Assembly (NCBI RefSeq): GCF_019345465.1
Contig: NZ_JAHKRC010000004.1
Span: forward strand, 248,001 to 312,000
Direction of reading: 5' to 3'
Source: Pseudomonas sp. NKUCC02_KPG
GTDB lineage: Bacteria > Pseudomonadota > Gammaproteobacteria > Pseudomonadales > Pseudomonadaceae
DNA: 64,000 nt
The number at the start of each line of letters is the position of its first letter. Within the stretch, counting starts at the first letter, position 1. The position numbers were made by a program, and so were the translations under genes. Shown piece after piece: positions 11,688 through 23,247 of the stretch. Below the pieces are notes generated by a model. That model ran no database searches, was not told the DNA's origin, and worked only from the letters and a program-made list of their open reading frames with translations.

Positions 11688-14519
11688 TTAAACAGTGAAC
11701 GCGTCTTGCAACAGTTTTGCCTGTTGCTCAGCGTGCATCGATGCGTAACCACAAGCAGGTGCAGCAGAAGCGTCACGGCCCGCGTACTCAAGTACGAGAG
11801 ATTTGTCGTGACCGCTGATGATGCGGCGCATGTGGTGCTGGCTGCAGTACCAGGCACCCTGGTTCATCGGCTCTTCCTGACACCAGACAATATGTTTGGC
11901 GTTTTTGTACGGAGCCAGGACTTCAATCAAGTCGTCCTCAGGGAACGGGTACAGCTGCTCAAGACGCACGATGGCGATGTCATCACGACCTTCGGCACGG
12001 CGTTTTTCCAGCAGGTCGTAGTAGACCTTGCCGCTACACAGCACGATACGACCGACTTTCGCCGGATCTTGTGCATCGATTTCCGGAATAACGGTCTGGA
12101 ACGAACCTTCGGCCAGATCTTCCAGGGTCGAGATTGCCAATTTGTGACGCAGCAACGACTTCGGAGTCAGGACGATCAGCGGCTTGCGCAGCGGACGGAT
12201 GACCTGACGGCGCAGCAGGTGATAAATCTGCGCAGGAGTAGTCGGCACGCACACCTGAATATTGTGCTCGGCGCACAGCTGCAGGTAACGCTCAAGACGT
12301 GCAGAGGAGTGCTCCGGGCCCTGACCTTCATAACCGTGTGGCAGCAGCATGGTCAGACCGCACAGACGGCCCCACTTGTGCTCGCCGCTGGTGATGAACT
12401 GGTCGATTACAACCTGGGCGCCGTTGGCGAAGTCGCCGAACTGGGCTTCCCAGATCACCAGCGCGTTAGGCGTGGTGGTCGAGTAGCCGTATTCGAACGC
12501 CAATACCGCTTCTTCCGACAGCAACGAGTCGTACAGGTCAAAACGTGGCTGACCTTCAAACAGGTGCTTCAGAGGAATGTAGGTGCCAGCATCTTTCTGG
12601 TTGTGCAGCACGGCGTGACGGTGCGAGAACGTACCGCGGCCGATGTCCTGACCCGTCATGCGAATCGGGTGACCTTCGAACTGCAGGGTTGCGTATGCCA
12701 TTGTTTCGGCATAACCCCAGTTGATCGGCAGGCCGCCGGCTTGCATTTTTTGACGATCTTCGTAGATCTTCGCAACCTGGCGCTGAACAACGAAGCCTTC
12801 CGGAATTTCCAGCAGCTTGGCAGACAGTTCTTGCAGGGTCTTGAGATCAAAACGGGTGTCGTGACGTGCAGTCCAGGCGTGACCCAGGTATGGGCGCCAG
12901 TCTACGAACAGTTCTTTGTTCGGCTCTTTGACCAGACTTTTCACAACATGCAGGCCGTTGTCCAGCGCGTTGCGGTATTCGTCGATCTTGGCCTGAACGC
13001 GTTCTGCGTCCACCACTTTTTCTTGCGTCAGACGTTCGGCATACAGTTCACGGGTAGTGCGCTGCTTGGCGATCTGCTGATACATCAGCGGCTGAGTACC
13101 GTTTGGCTCGTCGGCCTCGTTGTGACCGCGACGGCGGTAGCAGAACAGGTCGATCACGACGTCACGCTTGAACTGCATGCGGTAGTCGATAGCCAGCTGG
13201 GTTACGAACAGAACGGCTTCCGGATCATCACCATTCACATGGAGGATCGGTGCCTGGATCATTTTCGCAACGTCCGTGCAGTACTCGGTGGAGCGCGAGT
13301 CTTCCGGATTGCTGATGGTGAAGCCCACCTGGTTGTTGATCACCAGATGAATGGTGCCGCCCGTCTTGAAGCCGCGAGTTTGCGACATCTGGAAGGTTTC
13401 CATGACCACGCCCTGACCTGCGAATGCAGCATCACCGTGGATGGAAATTGGCAGTACTTTTTCGCCGGTGCTGTCGTTACGACGGTCCTGGCGAGCACGT
13501 ACAGACCCTTCAACCACTGGAGAAACAATTTCCAGGTGGGACGGGTTGAACGCCATTGCCAGGTGAACTTCGCCACCACCGGTCATGACGTTGGAGGAGA
13601 AGCCCTGGTGGTATTTGACGTCACCGGAACCCAGCTCGATCTTTTTCTTGCCTTCGAACTCGTCGAACAACTCACGCGGGTTTTTACCGAAGGTGTTCAC
13701 CAATACGTTCAGACGGCCACGGTGGGCCATGCCGATAACGATTTCCTTGGTGCCGTAGTTGCCCGAACGCTGGATCAGCTCGTCCAGCAAAGGAATCAGG
13801 CTCTCGCCACCTTCCAGGCCGAAACGCTTGGTGCCCGGGTATTTGGTACCCAGGTACTTTTCCAGACCTTCAGCAGCAGTCACGCGCTCAAGCAGATGGC
13901 CTTTGACTTCAGCCGAATACGTTGGGCGGCCGCGTACGCTTTCGAGGCGCTGTTCAAACCAGTGGCGCTGCTCGGAATCGACGATGTGCGTGAACTCTGC
14001 GCCGATGGTGCGGCAATATGTCTGCTGCAACGCTTCGAGAATTTCGCGTAGGCTCGCTTCCTCTTTGCCGATGTACAGGTCGCCGGCACGGAAGGTCGTA
14101 TCAAGATCGGCATTGGTCAAGCCGTAATGATTGATCGACAGGTCTGCAGGTGCAGGACGCTGCCACAGTCCCAGCGGATCAAGCTGGGCTGCCTGGTGGC
14201 CGCGCATCCGATAGGCCTGGATCAATCGCAGCACTTCAACCTGCTTCTTCTCGTGCTCACTGCTCACGCTCCCGGCGGAAACCGGTTGGGCGCGGCGCTG
14301 GTTCTTTGCCAGCAGCACGAAATGATCGCGGATTGTGGAGTGCGAAACATCGTTGGCAGAGTTGCCGTCAGTAGGCAACGTCTGAAATTTGGTGCGCCAT
14401 TCTTCTGGCACAGCGTTAGGGTCGTGCAGGTAGAGCTCATAGAGCTCTTCCACATAGGCAGCGTTACCACCTGAAAGATAGCCGCTGTTCCACATGCGCT
14501 GCATCACGCTTTCTTGCAT
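11688..14519 (-). CDS. sucA: 2-Oxoglutarate dehydrogenase E1
   Basis: 943 aa thiamine diphosphate enzyme that decarboxylates 2-oxoglutarate and succinylates the lipoyl group of SucB. The N-terminal E2-binding region [23 protein letters not shown], the [10 protein letters not shown] and [12 protein letters not shown] motifs and the C-terminal [12 protein letters not shown] are all present and full length. It follows sdhB after 259 bases, a gap that may hold an internal promoter; I see no clear terminator there. Confidence 0.97.
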   Translation of the reverse strand: MQESVMQRMWNSGYLSGGNAAYVEELYELYLHDPNAVPEEWRTKFQTLPTDGNSANDVSHSTIRDHFVLLAKNQRRAQPVSAGSVSSEHEKKQVEVLRLIQAYRMRGHQAAQLDPLGLWQRPAPADLSINHYGLTNADLDTTFRAGDLYIGKEEASLREILEALQQTYCRTIGAEFTHIVDSEQRHWFEQRLESVRGRPTYSAEVKGHLLERVTAAEGLEKYLGTKYPGTKRFGLEGGESLIPLLDELIQRSGNYGTKEIVIGMAHRGRLNVLVNTFGKNPRELFDEFEGKKKIELGSGDVKYHQGFSSNVMTGGGEVHLAMAFNPSHLEIVSPVVEGSVRARQDRRNDSTGEKVLPISIHGDAAFAGQGVVMETFQMSQTRGFKTGGTIHLVINNQVGFTISNPEDSRSTEYCTDVAKMIQAPILHVNGDDPEAVLFVTQLAIDYRMQFKRDVVIDLFCYRRRGHNEADEPNGTQPLMYQQIAKQRTTRELYAERLTQEKVVDAERVQAKIDEYRNALDNGLHVVKSLVKEPNKELFVDWRPYLGHAWTARHDTRFDLKTLQELSAKLLEIPEGFVVQRQVAKIYEDRQKMQAGGLPINWGYAETMAYATLQFEGHPIRMTGQDIGRGTFSHRHAVLHNQKDAGTYIPLKHLFEGQPRFDLYDSLLSEEAVLAFEYGYSTTTPNALVIWEAQFGDFANGAQVVIDQFITSGEHKWGRLCGLTMLLPHGYEGQGPEHSSARLERYLQLCAEHNIQVCVPTTPAQIYHLLRRQVIRPLRKPLIVLTPKSLLRHKLAISTLEDLAEGSFQTVIPEIDAQDPAKVGRIVLCSGKVYYDLLEKRRAEGRDDIAIVRLEQLYPFPEDDLIEVLAPYKNAKHIVWCQEEPMNQGAWYCSQHHMRRIISGHDKSLVLEYAGRDASAAPACGYASMHAEQQAKLLQDAFTV

Positions 14520-14778
14520 GCTTGGTCACCCTCGGTTAGGGGACACCATCGACGAGAACACCAGAGCATGCTTGAGAAAGTCCGAATACAGCGACTAAAA
14601 CAAGCCACTTAGGATCACGCTGATAGTCCGGGTACCAGCCCGGATGCCCCTGCTGGTCTCATTTCTTCAAAATAAGAGCCGCAGCTTTTGAGCTGTTGCT
14701 CAGGTTAAAACTACGGCGCCGGTTGAAGCCTGCGCCGCAGCATTTACGGTTAAAGCGGTCCTGCGGTACAGCCTTGGA

Positions 14779-15483
14779 TCACACGCCGCTTTGCAGCAGC
14801 ATGCTACGCACGTGACCGATGGCCTTAGTCGGGTTCAAGCCCTTCGGACACACGTTTACGCAGTTCATGATCCCGCGGCAGCGGAATACGCTGAACGGGT
14901 CATCCAGTGAAGCCAGACGCTCGCTGGTCTTGGTGTCACGGCTGTCAGCCAGGAAGCGGTAGGCTTGCAACAGTGCAGCAGGGCCCAGGAACTTGTCCGG
15001 GTTCCACCAGAAGGACGGGCACGAGGTCGAGCAGCAAGCGCACAGGATGCACTCGTACAGACCGTCGAGCTTTTCACGCTCTTCTGGCGATTGCAGACGC
15101 TCGATGGCCGGAGCCGGAGTATCGTTCTGCAGGAACGGCTTAACTTTTTCGTATTGCTTGTAGAAGATGCTCATATCGACGACCAGGTCACGGATAACCG
15201 GCAAACCTGGTAGTGGACGAACGATCAGCTTGTTGCCTTTAACGACAGCAGACAGTGGCGTGACGCACGCCAAAGCGTTTTTGCCGTTGATGTTCATGCC
15301 GTCGGAGCCGCAAACGCCCTCACGGCAAGAGCGACGATAAGAGAAACCCTCGTCCTGCTCTTTGATCAGGGCCAGTACGTCCAGCACCATCAGGTCTTTA
15401 CCGTGGGTATTGACCTCGAATTCCTGCATGAACGGAGCGGCGTCCTGATCAGGGTTGTAACGATAAACACTGACTTTCAACAT
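14779..15483 (-). CDS. sdhB: Succinate dehydrogenase iron-sulfur subunit
   Basis: 234 aa subunit with three Fe-S clusters that passes electrons from SdhA to the membrane quinone site. The [2Fe-2S] domain has CREGVCGSDGMNING, and the C-terminal domain carries CILCACCSTSCPSFWW and CMNCVNVCPKG-like Cys sets. The frame also offers a GTG three codons upstream (15492), directly after the sdhA stop, but only the ATG at 15483 has room for a ribosome site (AAGGGTGG), so I chose that. Confidence 0.94.
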   Translation of the reverse strand: MLKVSVYRYNPDQDAAPFMQEFEVNTHGKDLMVLDVLALIKEQDEGFSYRRSCREGVCGSDGMNINGKNALACVTPLSAVVKGNKLIVRPLPGLPVIRDLVVDMSIFYKQYEKVKPFLQNDTPAPAIERLQSPEEREKLDGLYECILCACCSTSCPSFWWNPDKFLGPAALLQAYRFLADSRDTKTSERLASLDDPFSVFRCRGIMNCVNVCPKGLNPTKAIGHVRSMLLQSGV

Positions 15484-15494
15484 ATCGGCCACCC

Positions 15495-17270
15495 TTAGTA
15501 AGTCCGAACCATAGGCTCGAAGGTCGGAACGGTTTTCGGCGAGAAGTTCACCGCACGCTTGGCTACGCGCTTGTCACCCGGGAAGTACAGGGTGTGGCAC
15601 AGCCAGTTAACGTCGTCACGATCTTCGAAGTCTTCACGGGCGTGAGCACCGCGCGATTCTTTACGAACTTCAGCAGCGATTGCAGTCGCTTCAGCCACTT
15701 CGAGCAGGTTTTGCAGCTCAAGGGCTTCGATACGAGCGGTGTTGAACGCCTGGCTCTTATCGTTGATTTTCACGTTGGCAATGCGCTTGCGCAGATCTGC
15801 CAGCTGGGCAATGCCCTTCTGCATGTATTCGCCAGTACGGAATACACCGAAGTAGTTCTGCATGCAGCTCTGCAGCTCTTTACGCAGGGTTGCCACGTCT
15901 TCGCCGTCGGTACGCGAGTTCAGGCCATCCAGACGTGCCAGAGCAGCGTCGATGTCGGACTGGCGCGGACGAGCGTAATCAACGCCTTCTTTCAGGGTCT
16001 GCTCAAGGAACAGGCCGGCAGCACGACCGAATACCACCAGGTCGAGCAACGAGTTGCCGCCCAGACGGTTGGCACCGTGTACCGATACGCAAGCCACTTC
16101 ACCCACTGCGAACAGGCCAGGGATGATCTGGTCAACGCCGTCAGCGTCCTGAGTGATTGCCTGGCCATGAATGTTGGTGGCAACGCCGCCCATCATATAG
16201 TGGCAGGTAGGAACCACTGGAACTGGAGCCAGAACCGGGTCAACGTGCGCGAACGTTTTCGACAGTTCGCAGATACCAGGCAGACGGCTGTGCAGAACTT
16301 CTTCACCCAGGTGATCGAGTTTCAGCATCACGTGGTCGCCATCCGGACCGCAACCGTTGCCCGCGATGATTTCCTTAACCATCGAGCGAGCGACTACGTC
16401 ACGACCGGCAAGGTCTTTGGCGTTCGGAGCATAACGCTCCATGAAACGCTCGCCGTGCTTGTTGATCAGGTATCCACCTTCACCGCGGCAACCTTCAGTA
16501 ACCAGTACACCGGCGCCGGCAATACCGGTTGGGTGGAACTGCCACATCTCGATGTCCTGTACCGGCACGCCAGCACGCAGCGCCATGCCAATACCGTCAC
16601 CGGTGTTGATCAGGGCGTTGGTAGTCGAAGAGTAGATACGACCTGCACCGCCAGTCGCCAGTACGGTGGCGTTAGCGCGAACGTAGGAGGTTTCACCGGT
16701 TTCGATGCAGATAACGATCATGCCGACGAAATCGCCAGCCTCGTTCTTAACCAGATCGACACCGTAGTATTCGTTCAGGAATACAGTGCCAGCCTTCAGG
16801 TTGGCCTGGTACAGGGTGTGCAACAGCGCGTGACCGGTACGGTCGGCTGCAGCGCAAGTACGGGCAGCCTGGCCGCCTTTACCGAAGTCCTTGGACTGAC
16901 CACCGAAAGGACGCTGATAGATACGACCCTGTTCGGTACGGGAGAACGGCAGACCCATGTGCTCAAGTTCGAACACGGCTTCCGGACCTACGGAACACAT
17001 GTACTCGATAGCGTCCTGGTCACCGATATAGTCGGAACCCTTGACGGTATCGTACATGTGCCAGCGCCAGTCATCGTTCGGATCTGCAGAAGCGATCGCG
17101 CAGGTGATGCCACCCTGAGCCGATACAGTGTGCGAACGAGTCGGGAAAACCTTGGTGATTACGGCAGTCTTGTGACCACCTTGTGCCAGCTGCAGAGCAG
17201 CGCGCATGCCAGCACCGCCGCCGCCAATAATAATGGCGTCGAACGAAAGTGTATTAACTGTGTTAGCCAT
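15495..17270 (-). CDS. sdhA: Succinate dehydrogenase flavoprotein subunit
   Basis: 591 aa catalytic subunit that oxidises succinate to fumarate. The Rossmann motif [14 protein letters not shown] comes at 13-26. The covalent-FAD His47 lies in [10 protein letters not shown]. Substrate and active-site motifs HPTGI and [15 protein letters not shown] follow, and the C-terminus ends on the conserved [10 protein letters not shown]. It is three bases downstream of sdhD and immediately upstream of sdhB. Confidence 0.97.
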   Translation of the reverse strand: MANTVNTLSFDAIIIGGGGAGMRAALQLAQGGHKTAVITKVFPTRSHTVSAQGGITCAIASADPNDDWRWHMYDTVKGSDYIGDQDAIEYMCSVGPEAVFELEHMGLPFSRTEQGRIYQRPFGGQSKDFGKGGQAARTCAAADRTGHALLHTLYQANLKAGTVFLNEYYGVDLVKNEAGDFVGMIVICIETGETSYVRANATVLATGGAGRIYSSTTNALINTGDGIGMALRAGVPVQDIEMWQFHPTGIAGAGVLVTEGCRGEGGYLINKHGERFMERYAPNAKDLAGRDVVARSMVKEIIAGNGCGPDGDHVMLKLDHLGEEVLHSRLPGICELSKTFAHVDPVLAPVPVVPTCHYMMGGVATNIHGQAITQDADGVDQIIPGLFAVGEVACVSVHGANRLGGNSLLDLVVFGRAAGLFLEQTLKEGVDYARPRQSDIDAALARLDGLNSRTDGEDVATLRKELQSCMQNYFGVFRTGEYMQKGIAQLADLRKRIANVKINDKSQAFNTARIEALELQNLLEVAEATAIAAEVRKESRGAHAREDFEDRDDVNWLCHTLYFPGDKRVAKRAVNFSPKTVPTFEPMVRTY

Positions 17271-17273
17271 GAA

Positions 17274-17642
17274 TCAGATACCCCAAAGAATCTGCACACC
17301 CCAGACGAAGTAAGCGAACATTGCAACGCCGCAGACTGCCTGGAAGAGGAAACGTACTGCTGTCGCGGACTTGCCCAGCGCCATTGGCGTCAGGTAGTCG
17401 GTCGCGATGGTCCACATGCCTACCCAGGCGTGTGCGCCCAGAGCAACAAGGGCCAGCAGGCTGAAGATACGCATCCAGTTGCTTGCAAACAGCTCATGCC
17501 ATTGGGCGTAGCCAATGCCAGGGTTCGCAACGAGGTATCCGATCAGGAAAATGAAATAAGCCGCTAGAACAACCGCAGACACACGCTGTGCCATCCAGTC
17601 ATAGAGGCCCGAACGCGACAGGTTCGTAACGCTGGTTACCAT
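17274..17642 (-). CDS. sdhD: Succinate dehydrogenase membrane anchor SdhD
   Basis: 122 aa with three membrane helices. With SdhC it forms the haem b and ubiquinone site. The start chosen is the ATG at 17642 (MVTSVTNLSRSGLYDW), which has a GGGAG site eight bases before it; a TTG two codons upstream is unlikely. It overlaps the end of sdhC by seven bases. Confidence 0.93.
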   Translation of the reverse strand: MVTSVTNLSRSGLYDWMAQRVSAVVLAAYFIFLIGYLVANPGIGYAQWHELFASNWMRIFSLLALVALGAHAWVGMWTIATDYLTPMALGKSATAVRFLFQAVCGVAMFAYFVWGVQILWGI

Positions 17643-18022
17643 ATCCAAACTCCCGCCAGAACAATCATCACCACGGAAATGACGATTACAATTTTCGAGC
17701 CCAGTCGGCCGCCTTCAAGCGTCTCACCGATGCCCATGTCCATGATCAAGTGGCGCACACCGGCAACCAGGTGATACAGCAAGGCAGAGAGCAGGCCCCA
17801 CGCAACGAATTTGGCCAGAGGACTGGTCAAGCATGCCTTCACCTCGGCATAACCTTCTTCCGAACCCAGGGATTTGCTCAATGCATAAAGCATGATGCCC
17901 AGGCCGAGAAAAAGAATAATGCCCGATACACGGTGCAGAAATGACGTAACGCCGGTGATGGGGAGTTTGATGGTCCTTAGGTCTAGGTTTACAGGTCGTT
18001 GGCTATTCACGGCTTTTTTCAC
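17636..18022 (-). CDS. sdhC: Succinate dehydrogenase cytochrome b556 subunit SdhC
   Basis: 128 aa with three membrane helices. SFLHRVSGIILF is the quinone-site signature and RHLIMDMG carries the haem-ligand His. It starts with GTG behind an AGGGGC site; no ATG fits. First gene of sdhCDAB-sucAB-lpdG-sucCD, expressed from a promoter about 125 bases upstream. Confidence 0.93.
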   Translation of the reverse strand: MKKAVNSQRPVNLDLRTIKLPITGVTSFLHRVSGIILFLGLGIMLYALSKSLGSEEGYAEVKACLTSPLAKFVAWGLLSALLYHLVAGVRHLIMDMGIGETLEGGRLGSKIVIVISVVMIVLAGVWIW

Positions 18023-18143
18023 ACTGAAGAGCCCCTAACAATCAGGGCAAGTTTGTTGGGATGCGCACTGGTCAGGTACCCACCACCCGGGAGTGACGAC
18101 CCCCATCTAAACAGGCCCAAAAGCCCCTGGCGGTCGGCTGCCG

Positions 18144-18172
18144 AGTATAGACAGTTAGGTCGCTAATGACAA
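18144..18172 (-). promoter_or_regulatory. Sigma-70 promoter of the sdh-suc operon
   Basis: Minus strand: -35 TTGTCA (18172-18167), 17-base spacer, -10 TATACT (18149-18144). Each element matches the consensus at five of six positions. Confidence 0.65.
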
Positions 18173-18286
18173 CGCAAAGACCTCCCCCTAATAGCGCATT
18201 GCGCTCTGGCTATAAAAGGCGTAAACGGCAGGGATATTCGCGAAAAATGACTCCCCAAAGCCTTGTACAGCAAGACTTTAGGCAAA

Positions 18287-18314
18287 TTGACATTCAAATT
18301 TATCTCACTATAGT
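18287..18314 (+). promoter_or_regulatory. Sigma-70 promoter of gltA
   Basis: Perfect -35 TTGACA (18287-18292), 16-base spacer, -10 TATAGT (18309-18314). It lies about 60 bases before the gltA ATG. Confidence 0.65.
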
Positions 18315-18372
18315 GGTGCGGGCCCTGCGTGGGGGGTCTGTCTGATGATTTCAAGCATAAATAGGAGGCCAC

Positions 18373-19662
18373 ATGGCTGACAAAAAAGCGCAGTTGATCA
18401 TCGAGGGCGCAGCCCCCGTCGAGCTGCCCATTTTAACTGGCACCGTGGGTCCCGATGTAATCGATGTGCGAGGCCTAACGGCAACGGGCCGATTCACATT
18501 TGACCCTGGCTTCATGTCGACCGCATCTTGCGAGTCGAAGATCACCTATATTGATGGTGACAACGGTATCCTGCTGCACCGCGGCTACCCGATTGAACAG
18601 CTGGCTGAACACTCTGACTACCTTGAGACCGCTTACCTGCTGCTGAACGGCGAACTGCCGACTGCAGAGCAGAAGGCTCAATTTGTCAGCACCGTGAAGA
18701 ACCACACAATGGTTCACGAGCAGTTGAAGACGTTCTTCAACGGCTTCCGTCGTGACGCCCACCCGATGGCGGTCATGTGCGGTGTAGTCGGCGCCCTCTC
18801 GGCCTTCTACCACGACTCCCTGGACATCAATAACCCGCAGCATCGCGAAATTTCCGCGATCCGTCTGGTTGCCAAGATGCCAACCCTGGCAGCGATGGTT
18901 TACAAGTACTCCATGGGTCAACCCATGATGTACCCGCGTAACGACCTGACCTACGCCGAAAACTTCCTGCACATGATGTTCAACACACCGTGCGAGATCA
19001 AACCGATCAGCCCGGTGCTGGCCAAGGCAATGGATAAGATCTTTATCCTGCACGCTGACCACGAACAGAATGCCTCGACCTCTACCGTGCGTCTGGCGGG
19101 CTCTTCGGGTGCCAACCCGTTCGCCTGTATTGCTGCCGGTATCGCCGCACTGTGGGGCCCTGCCCACGGCGGTGCAAACGAAGCCGTGTTGACCATGCTC
19201 GACGAAATTGGCGATGTTTCGAACATCGACACGTTCATCGCCAAGGCCAAGGACAAAAACGATCCGTTCAAACTGATGGGCTTTGGTCACCGGGTTTATA
19301 AAAACCGCGACCCACGCGCCACAGTGATGAAAAAGACCTGCGACGAAGTGCTTAAAGAACTGGGCATCCAGAACGATCCGCAACTCGAACTGGCCATGCG
19401 CCTGGAAGAGATCGCTCTGACCGACCCGTACTTCATCGAGCGCTCGCTGTACCCGAACGTCGACTTCTACTCGGGGATCATCCTCAAGGCGATCGGCATT
19501 CCAACCAGCATGTTCACCGTGATCTTCGCCCTGTCGCGTACAGTCGGCTGGATCTCGCACTGGAAAGAAATGCTCTCCAGCCCGTACAAGATTGGCCGTC
19601 CGCGCCAGCTGTACACCGGTTACGAGCAGCGTGACCTGACCAACCTGGAAGACCGCAAGTAA
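18373..19662 (+). CDS. gltA: Citrate synthase (type II)
   Basis: 429 aa hexameric, NADH-regulated type of citrate synthase that condenses acetyl-CoA and oxaloacetate. It has the Gram-negative N-terminal domain ([24 protein letters not shown]). The active-site motifs are [14 protein letters not shown], the [11 protein letters not shown] loop, [14 protein letters not shown] and, near the end, [12 protein letters not shown]. Consensus AGGAGG ribosome site. It diverges from sdhC and ends in a strong terminator, so it is a single-gene unit. Confidence 0.97.
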   Translation: MADKKAQLIIEGAAPVELPILTGTVGPDVIDVRGLTATGRFTFDPGFMSTASCESKITYIDGDNGILLHRGYPIEQLAEHSDYLETAYLLLNGELPTAEQKAQFVSTVKNHTMVHEQLKTFFNGFRRDAHPMAVMCGVVGALSAFYHDSLDINNPQHREISAIRLVAKMPTLAAMVYKYSMGQPMMYPRNDLTYAENFLHMMFNTPCEIKPISPVLAKAMDKIFILHADHEQNASTSTVRLAGSSGANPFACIAAGIAALWGPAHGGANEAVLTMLDEIGDVSNIDTFIAKAKDKNDPFKLMGFGHRVYKNRDPRATVMKKTCDEVLKELGIQNDPQLELAMRLEEIALTDPYFIERSLYPNVDFYSGIILKAIGIPTSMFTVIFALSRTVGWISHWKEMLSSPYKIGRPRQLYTGYEQRDLTNLEDRK

Positions 19663-19698
19663 GGCATATCCCACGATATAGTCTTAGCTGCACACAAG

Positions 19699-19722
19699 AC
19701 GGCCTCTATATATAGAGGCCGT
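19699..19722 (+). terminator. Terminator of gltA
   Basis: Self-complementary 24-base stem from ACGGCCTCTATA to its complement, followed by five T, 36 bases after the stop codon. Confidence 0.85.
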
Positions 19723-19762
19723 TTTTGTTTTGCGCCGTTTTAACCCTGTGCAGAACTGACTG

Positions 19763-19839
19763 CTGTGGGAGCGACGGTATCGCCGTGGCCCGCTTGACAG
19801 GCCGCAGTGCTGCCATCGCGAGCAAGCCCCCTCCCACCA
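19763..19839. repeat. REP doublet (family A), left arm degenerate
   Basis: The right arm is a clear family A REP (CATCGCGAGCAAGCCCCCTCCCACC). The left arm keeps CTGTGGGAGCG but then diverges. It lies between the convergent gltA and actP genes. Confidence 0.7.
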
Positions 19840-19855
19840 AACCTCAACACAAAAA

Positions 19856-19883
19856 AATCCCCCTGCCTCACGACAGGGGGATT
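19856..19883 (-). terminator. Terminator of actP
   Basis: Stem AATCCCCCTG / CAGGGGGATT with an 8-base loop, followed on the minus strand by seven T, 27 bases after the actP stop codon. Confidence 0.8.
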
Positions 19884-19909
19884 GCTTTACACATAACGCC
19901 TGCCGCTGA

Positions 19910-21568
19910 TTAGTGATCCACCGCCCCGCTCGCCCCAAGACCCGTCTGCGAACGCACAAACTGCGGGAAGAACAACGCACGCTCTTTCTCTGCCGCCTTG
20001 GATTTGTCGGTAATAGAGAAGAACCAGATACCCGCGAACGCAATGATCATGGAGAACAGTGCTGGGTACTCGTAAGGGAAGATTGCTTTCTCATGATGCA
20101 GGATCTGCACCCAGATGGTCGGGCCCAGGATCATCAAGCCAACCGCACTGACCAGCCCCATCCAGCCGCCAATCATGGCGCCGCGAGTGGTGAGGTTTTT
20201 CCAGTACATGGAAAGCAGCAGCACAGGGAAGTTGCAGCTCGCAGCAATGGAGAACGCCAGGCCCACCATGAATGCGATGTTCTGGCTTTCGAACAGGATG
20301 CCCAAGCCAATCGCCAGCACCGCCAGGGCGATGGTAGTGATCTTGGAAACGCGAATCTCATCCTTGTCGTTGGCCTTGCCCTTCTTGATTACGCTTGCAT
20401 AAAGGTCGTGAGACACCGCCGAGGCACCGGCCAGGGTCAGACCCGCAACTACCGCAAGGATAGTGGCGAAGGCTACGGCCGAGATAAAGCCCAGGAACAT
20501 ACTGCCGCCCACCGCATCAGCCAGATGCACGGCCGCCATGTTGTTACCGCCCAGCAAGGCGCCAGCAGCGTCTTTGAATGCAGGGTTGGTGCTGACCAGG
20601 ATGATCGCGCCAAAACCGATGATGAAGGTCAGGATGTAGAAGTAACCGATAAAGCCAGTTGCGTAGAACACGCTCTTGCGGGCTTCCTTGGCATCGCTAA
20701 CGGTGAAGAAGCGCATCAGGATATGTGGTAGGCCGGCAGTACCGAACATCAGGGCCAGACCGAGGGAAAAGGCCGAGATCGGGTCTTTAACCAGGCCGCC
20801 CGGGCTCATGATCGCCTCACCTTTAGGGTGAATTTTGACGGCTTCGGCAAACAAGGCATTGAAATCAAAGTTGACGTGTTTCATTACCATCACGGCCATG
20901 AACGTCGCACCCGACAACAACATCACCGCTTTGATGATTTGCACCCAAGTAGTGGCCAGCATGCCGCCGAACAACACATACATGCACATCAGAATGCCTA
21001 CCAGGATCACCGCAACGTGGTAGTCCAGGCCGAACAGCAGCTGAATCAGCTTGCCGGCACCGACCATTTGCGCAATGAGGTAGAACGCAACCACCACCAA
21101 TGAACCGCAAGCCGACAGCGAGCGGATCTGGGTTTGACCCAAACGGTACGAGGCAACGTCAGCAAAGGTGTACTTGCCCAGGTTACGCAAACGCTCTGCG
21201 ATCAGGAACAGGATGATGGGCCAACCCACCAGAAAGCCGATCGAATAGATCAGGCCATCGTAGCCAGAGGTGTAAACCAGCGCGGAAATACCCAGGAAGG
21301 AGGCGGCGGACATATAGTCGCCCGCAATCGCCAGGCCGTTCTGAAAACCTGTAATTTTGCCGCCCGCAGCATAGTAGTCGGCAGCAGACTTGTTACGCTT
21401 TGACGCCCAGTACGTAATGCACAGAGTCGCACCCACAAAAACGACGAACATGATGATCGCCGCGATATTAAGCGGTTGCTTCTGCACTTCGCCGGTCAGG
21501 GCCTCTCCCGCCCAGACCGCAGGTGCAAGGGCTGCAACGCCCAGTGTTGCCAATAGGCGCCCGATCAT
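19910..21568 (-). CDS. actP: Cation/acetate symporter ActP
   Basis: 552 aa sodium:solute symporter (SSS family) that takes up acetate and other short carboxylates. An N-terminal cleavable signal peptide ([18 protein letters not shown]) precedes about thirteen membrane helices; [32 protein letters not shown] is the family hallmark region (longer than quoted elsewhere, residues about 61-93). It overlaps the upstream DUF485 gene by four bases (ATGA), the standard yjcH-actP pair. Confidence 0.94.
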   Translation of the reverse strand: MIGRLLATLGVAALAPAVWAGEALTGEVQKQPLNIAAIIMFVVFVGATLCITYWASKRNKSAADYYAAGGKITGFQNGLAIAGDYMSAASFLGISALVYTSGYDGLIYSIGFLVGWPIILFLIAERLRNLGKYTFADVASYRLGQTQIRSLSACGSLVVVAFYLIAQMVGAGKLIQLLFGLDYHVAVILVGILMCMYVLFGGMLATTWVQIIKAVMLLSGATFMAVMVMKHVNFDFNALFAEAVKIHPKGEAIMSPGGLVKDPISAFSLGLALMFGTAGLPHILMRFFTVSDAKEARKSVFYATGFIGYFYILTFIIGFGAIILVSTNPAFKDAAGALLGGNNMAAVHLADAVGGSMFLGFISAVAFATILAVVAGLTLAGASAVSHDLYASVIKKGKANDKDEIRVSKITTIALAVLAIGLGILFESQNIAFMVGLAFSIAASCNFPVLLLSMYWKNLTTRGAMIGGWMGLVSAVGLMILGPTIWVQILHHEKAIFPYEYPALFSMIIAFAGIWFFSITDKSKAAEKERALFFPQFVRSQTGLGASGAVDH

Positions 21569-21876
21569 TGCCCTGCCTCCTTGAGAATTGCATTGTTCAG
21601 CTCATCAAACTCGCCATTGGCCCGGCGCACATAGATACCGGTAAGAATGAAGGCTGAAACAATCAACCCCACACCAATCGGAATACCCCAGGTAATAGAC
21701 GAACCGGGACTCAACTTGGTCCCCATGATGTGTGACCCATAAGCAATCAACAGGATAAAGGCGGCATATAGTCCGAGCATGATTGCCGAGAGAATCCAGG
21801 CGAACCGCTCTCTTTTTTTAACCAGCTCCTTGAAACGCGGGCTGTTTTGAATCGAGAGGTAAATGCTGTCGTTCAT
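21565..21876 (-). CDS. yjcH: DUF485 inner-membrane protein (YjcH-like)
   Basis: 103 aa with two membrane helices and a charged N-terminus ([16 protein letters not shown], the DUF485 signature). It always accompanies ActP and is presumed to assist the symporter, but its exact role is not known. The start at MNDSIYLS has a GAGGAC site; an upstream frame extension of 20 codons is not supported. First gene of the two-gene acetate uptake operon. Confidence 0.9.
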   Translation of the reverse strand: MNDSIYLSIQNSPRFKELVKKRERFAWILSAIMLGLYAAFILLIAYGSHIMGTKLSPGSSITWGIPIGVGLIVSAFILTGIYVRRANGEFDELNNAILKEAGQ

Positions 21877-22043
21877 TATTTTTGTCCTCGCAGCACAGAT
21901 GAGATGGAACGTTTTCACTATTAGGGCGCCGCACATTCAATTCCAGACGACTTTAGTAGTAGAGCCCTGAATCAGCTGCAGCCCGCGTTTTATCTAGTCT
22001 GCAAGGACGATGCACATAAGCATGAAACTCCAGAAATGCAAAA

Positions 22044-22069
22044 ACCGCCTGATGTAAACACCAGGCGGT
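22044..22069 (-). terminator. Terminator of the betaine-binding protein gene
   Basis: Stem ACCGCCTG / CAGGCGGT around a 10-base loop that can add a few pairs, 31 bases past the stop codon, followed on the minus strand by TTTTGCATTT. Confidence 0.7.
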
Positions 22070-22099
22070 CTTGTGTACTGCGAGCTAGACGCTTCGCGA

Positions 22100-22957
22100 T
22101 TATTTAGCTGTCCACTCGGCCACACGCTCAGGGTGCTTGGCGACCCACTCTTTGGCCGCCGCTTCAGGCTTTGCCCCCTCTTGAATAGCCAGCATTACTT
22201 CACCAATTTCATCTTTTGAGTTCCAGGAAAACTTCTCCAGAAACTCTGCAACTTCAGGTGCTTTTTTACCCAGTTCTTTGCTGCCAATGCTATTAACGGT
22301 TTCTGCAGCGCCATACACGGACTTGGGATCTTCGAGAAAACGCAGTTTCCACTTGGCAAACATCCAGTGCGGCACCCAGCCGGTCACGGCAATCGGTTCG
22401 TTTTTGGCATAGGCACGACCCAGTTCCGAGGTCATTGCCGCTCCGGAACTTGCCTGTAGCTTGTAGCCCTTGAGGTCATAATCCTTGATTGCCTGGTCGG
22501 TCTTGAGCATGACACCTGAGCCGGCATCAATACCGACGATCTTGTTTTTGAACTCGTCGCTGCCCTTCAAATCGGCAATGGACTGGGCCTTTACATACTC
22601 AGGAACGATCAGGCCAATTTTTGCATCTTTGAAGTTGGGCCCGTAGTCGACCACCTTGTCTTTATTCTTCGCCCAGTACTCGCCATGAGTAACGGGCAAC
22701 CAGGCAGACAGCATGGCGTCCAGTTTCCCCGTGGCCACGCCCTGCCACATGATGCCGGTCGCAACGGGCATCAGTTTCACGTCATAACCCAGCTTTTGCT
22801 TGATGACTTCGGCAGCCACATGGGTAGTTGCCACGCTGTCCGACCAACCATCCACATAGCCAATATTCAGGGTCGGCTTGCTCTGGGCGCTCGCCAGGCC
22901 CGCACTCATCGCCAGCACCAAGGCTGCTCCCGCGCTCAAAATACGTCGCATCTTCAT
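22100..22957 (-). CDS. betX: Glycine betaine ABC transporter substrate-binding protein (BetX-like)
   Basis: 285 aa periplasmic protein of the OpuAC/ProX family. A signal peptide ends at ASAQS. The mature part has LNIGYVDGWSDSVATTHVAAEVIKQ and several conserved Trp (MWQGVATGKLDAM, AWLPVTHGEYW, GWVPHWMFAKW) of the kind that form the aromatic cage for quaternary ammonium. No permease or ATPase genes adjoin it, so it must feed a transporter encoded elsewhere. In P. aeruginosa the orphan betaine-binding protein BetX sits at the same place beside yjcH-actP (recalled, not searched). The start at 22957 has a GGGGA site; an ATG two codons later is possible. Confidence 0.82.
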   Translation of the reverse strand: MKMRRILSAGAALVLAMSAGLASAQSKPTLNIGYVDGWSDSVATTHVAAEVIKQKLGYDVKLMPVATGIMWQGVATGKLDAMLSAWLPVTHGEYWAKNKDKVVDYGPNFKDAKIGLIVPEYVKAQSIADLKGSDEFKNKIVGIDAGSGVMLKTDQAIKDYDLKGYKLQASSGAAMTSELGRAYAKNEPIAVTGWVPHWMFAKWKLRFLEDPKSVYGAAETVNSIGSKELGKKAPEVAEFLEKFSWNSKDEIGEVMLAIQEGAKPEAAAKEWVAKHPERVAEWTAK

Positions 22958-23247
22958 CTTTGATTCCCCACAGTGCCGGGCCCGACGAGTGCCGGGCCAC
23001 TTCAAGTTTCCTACAAGGTTTTTCTACCCCGTATCACTTGCACCCGATCATCAACCGCGACTGCTTGCCGTCCTGCTCTGACGACGACCCCCATACAACC
23101 AGCAACGACATTGCCACTACACCCATTTGATACCTGCGTGCTTTGCCCAGATGGCTGCCCGAACTTTGCATGTCAAAATTATACGCGGGCGCTGCACCTG
23201 CTCAATTGCAGGTAAGATGCGCGGCTTTGCTCCCATACGGCCCGACC

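Noticed and set aside
15484..15492. GTG start for sdhB three codons upstream
   Set aside because: It would begin directly after the sdhA stop with no room for a separate ribosome site; the AAGGGTGG serves the ATG at 15483.
21880..21990. Sigma-54 promoter upstream of yjcH-actP
   Set aside because: TGGAATTGAATGTGC on the minus strand has GG and GC at the right spacing but only about seven of eleven consensus positions; too weak to list.
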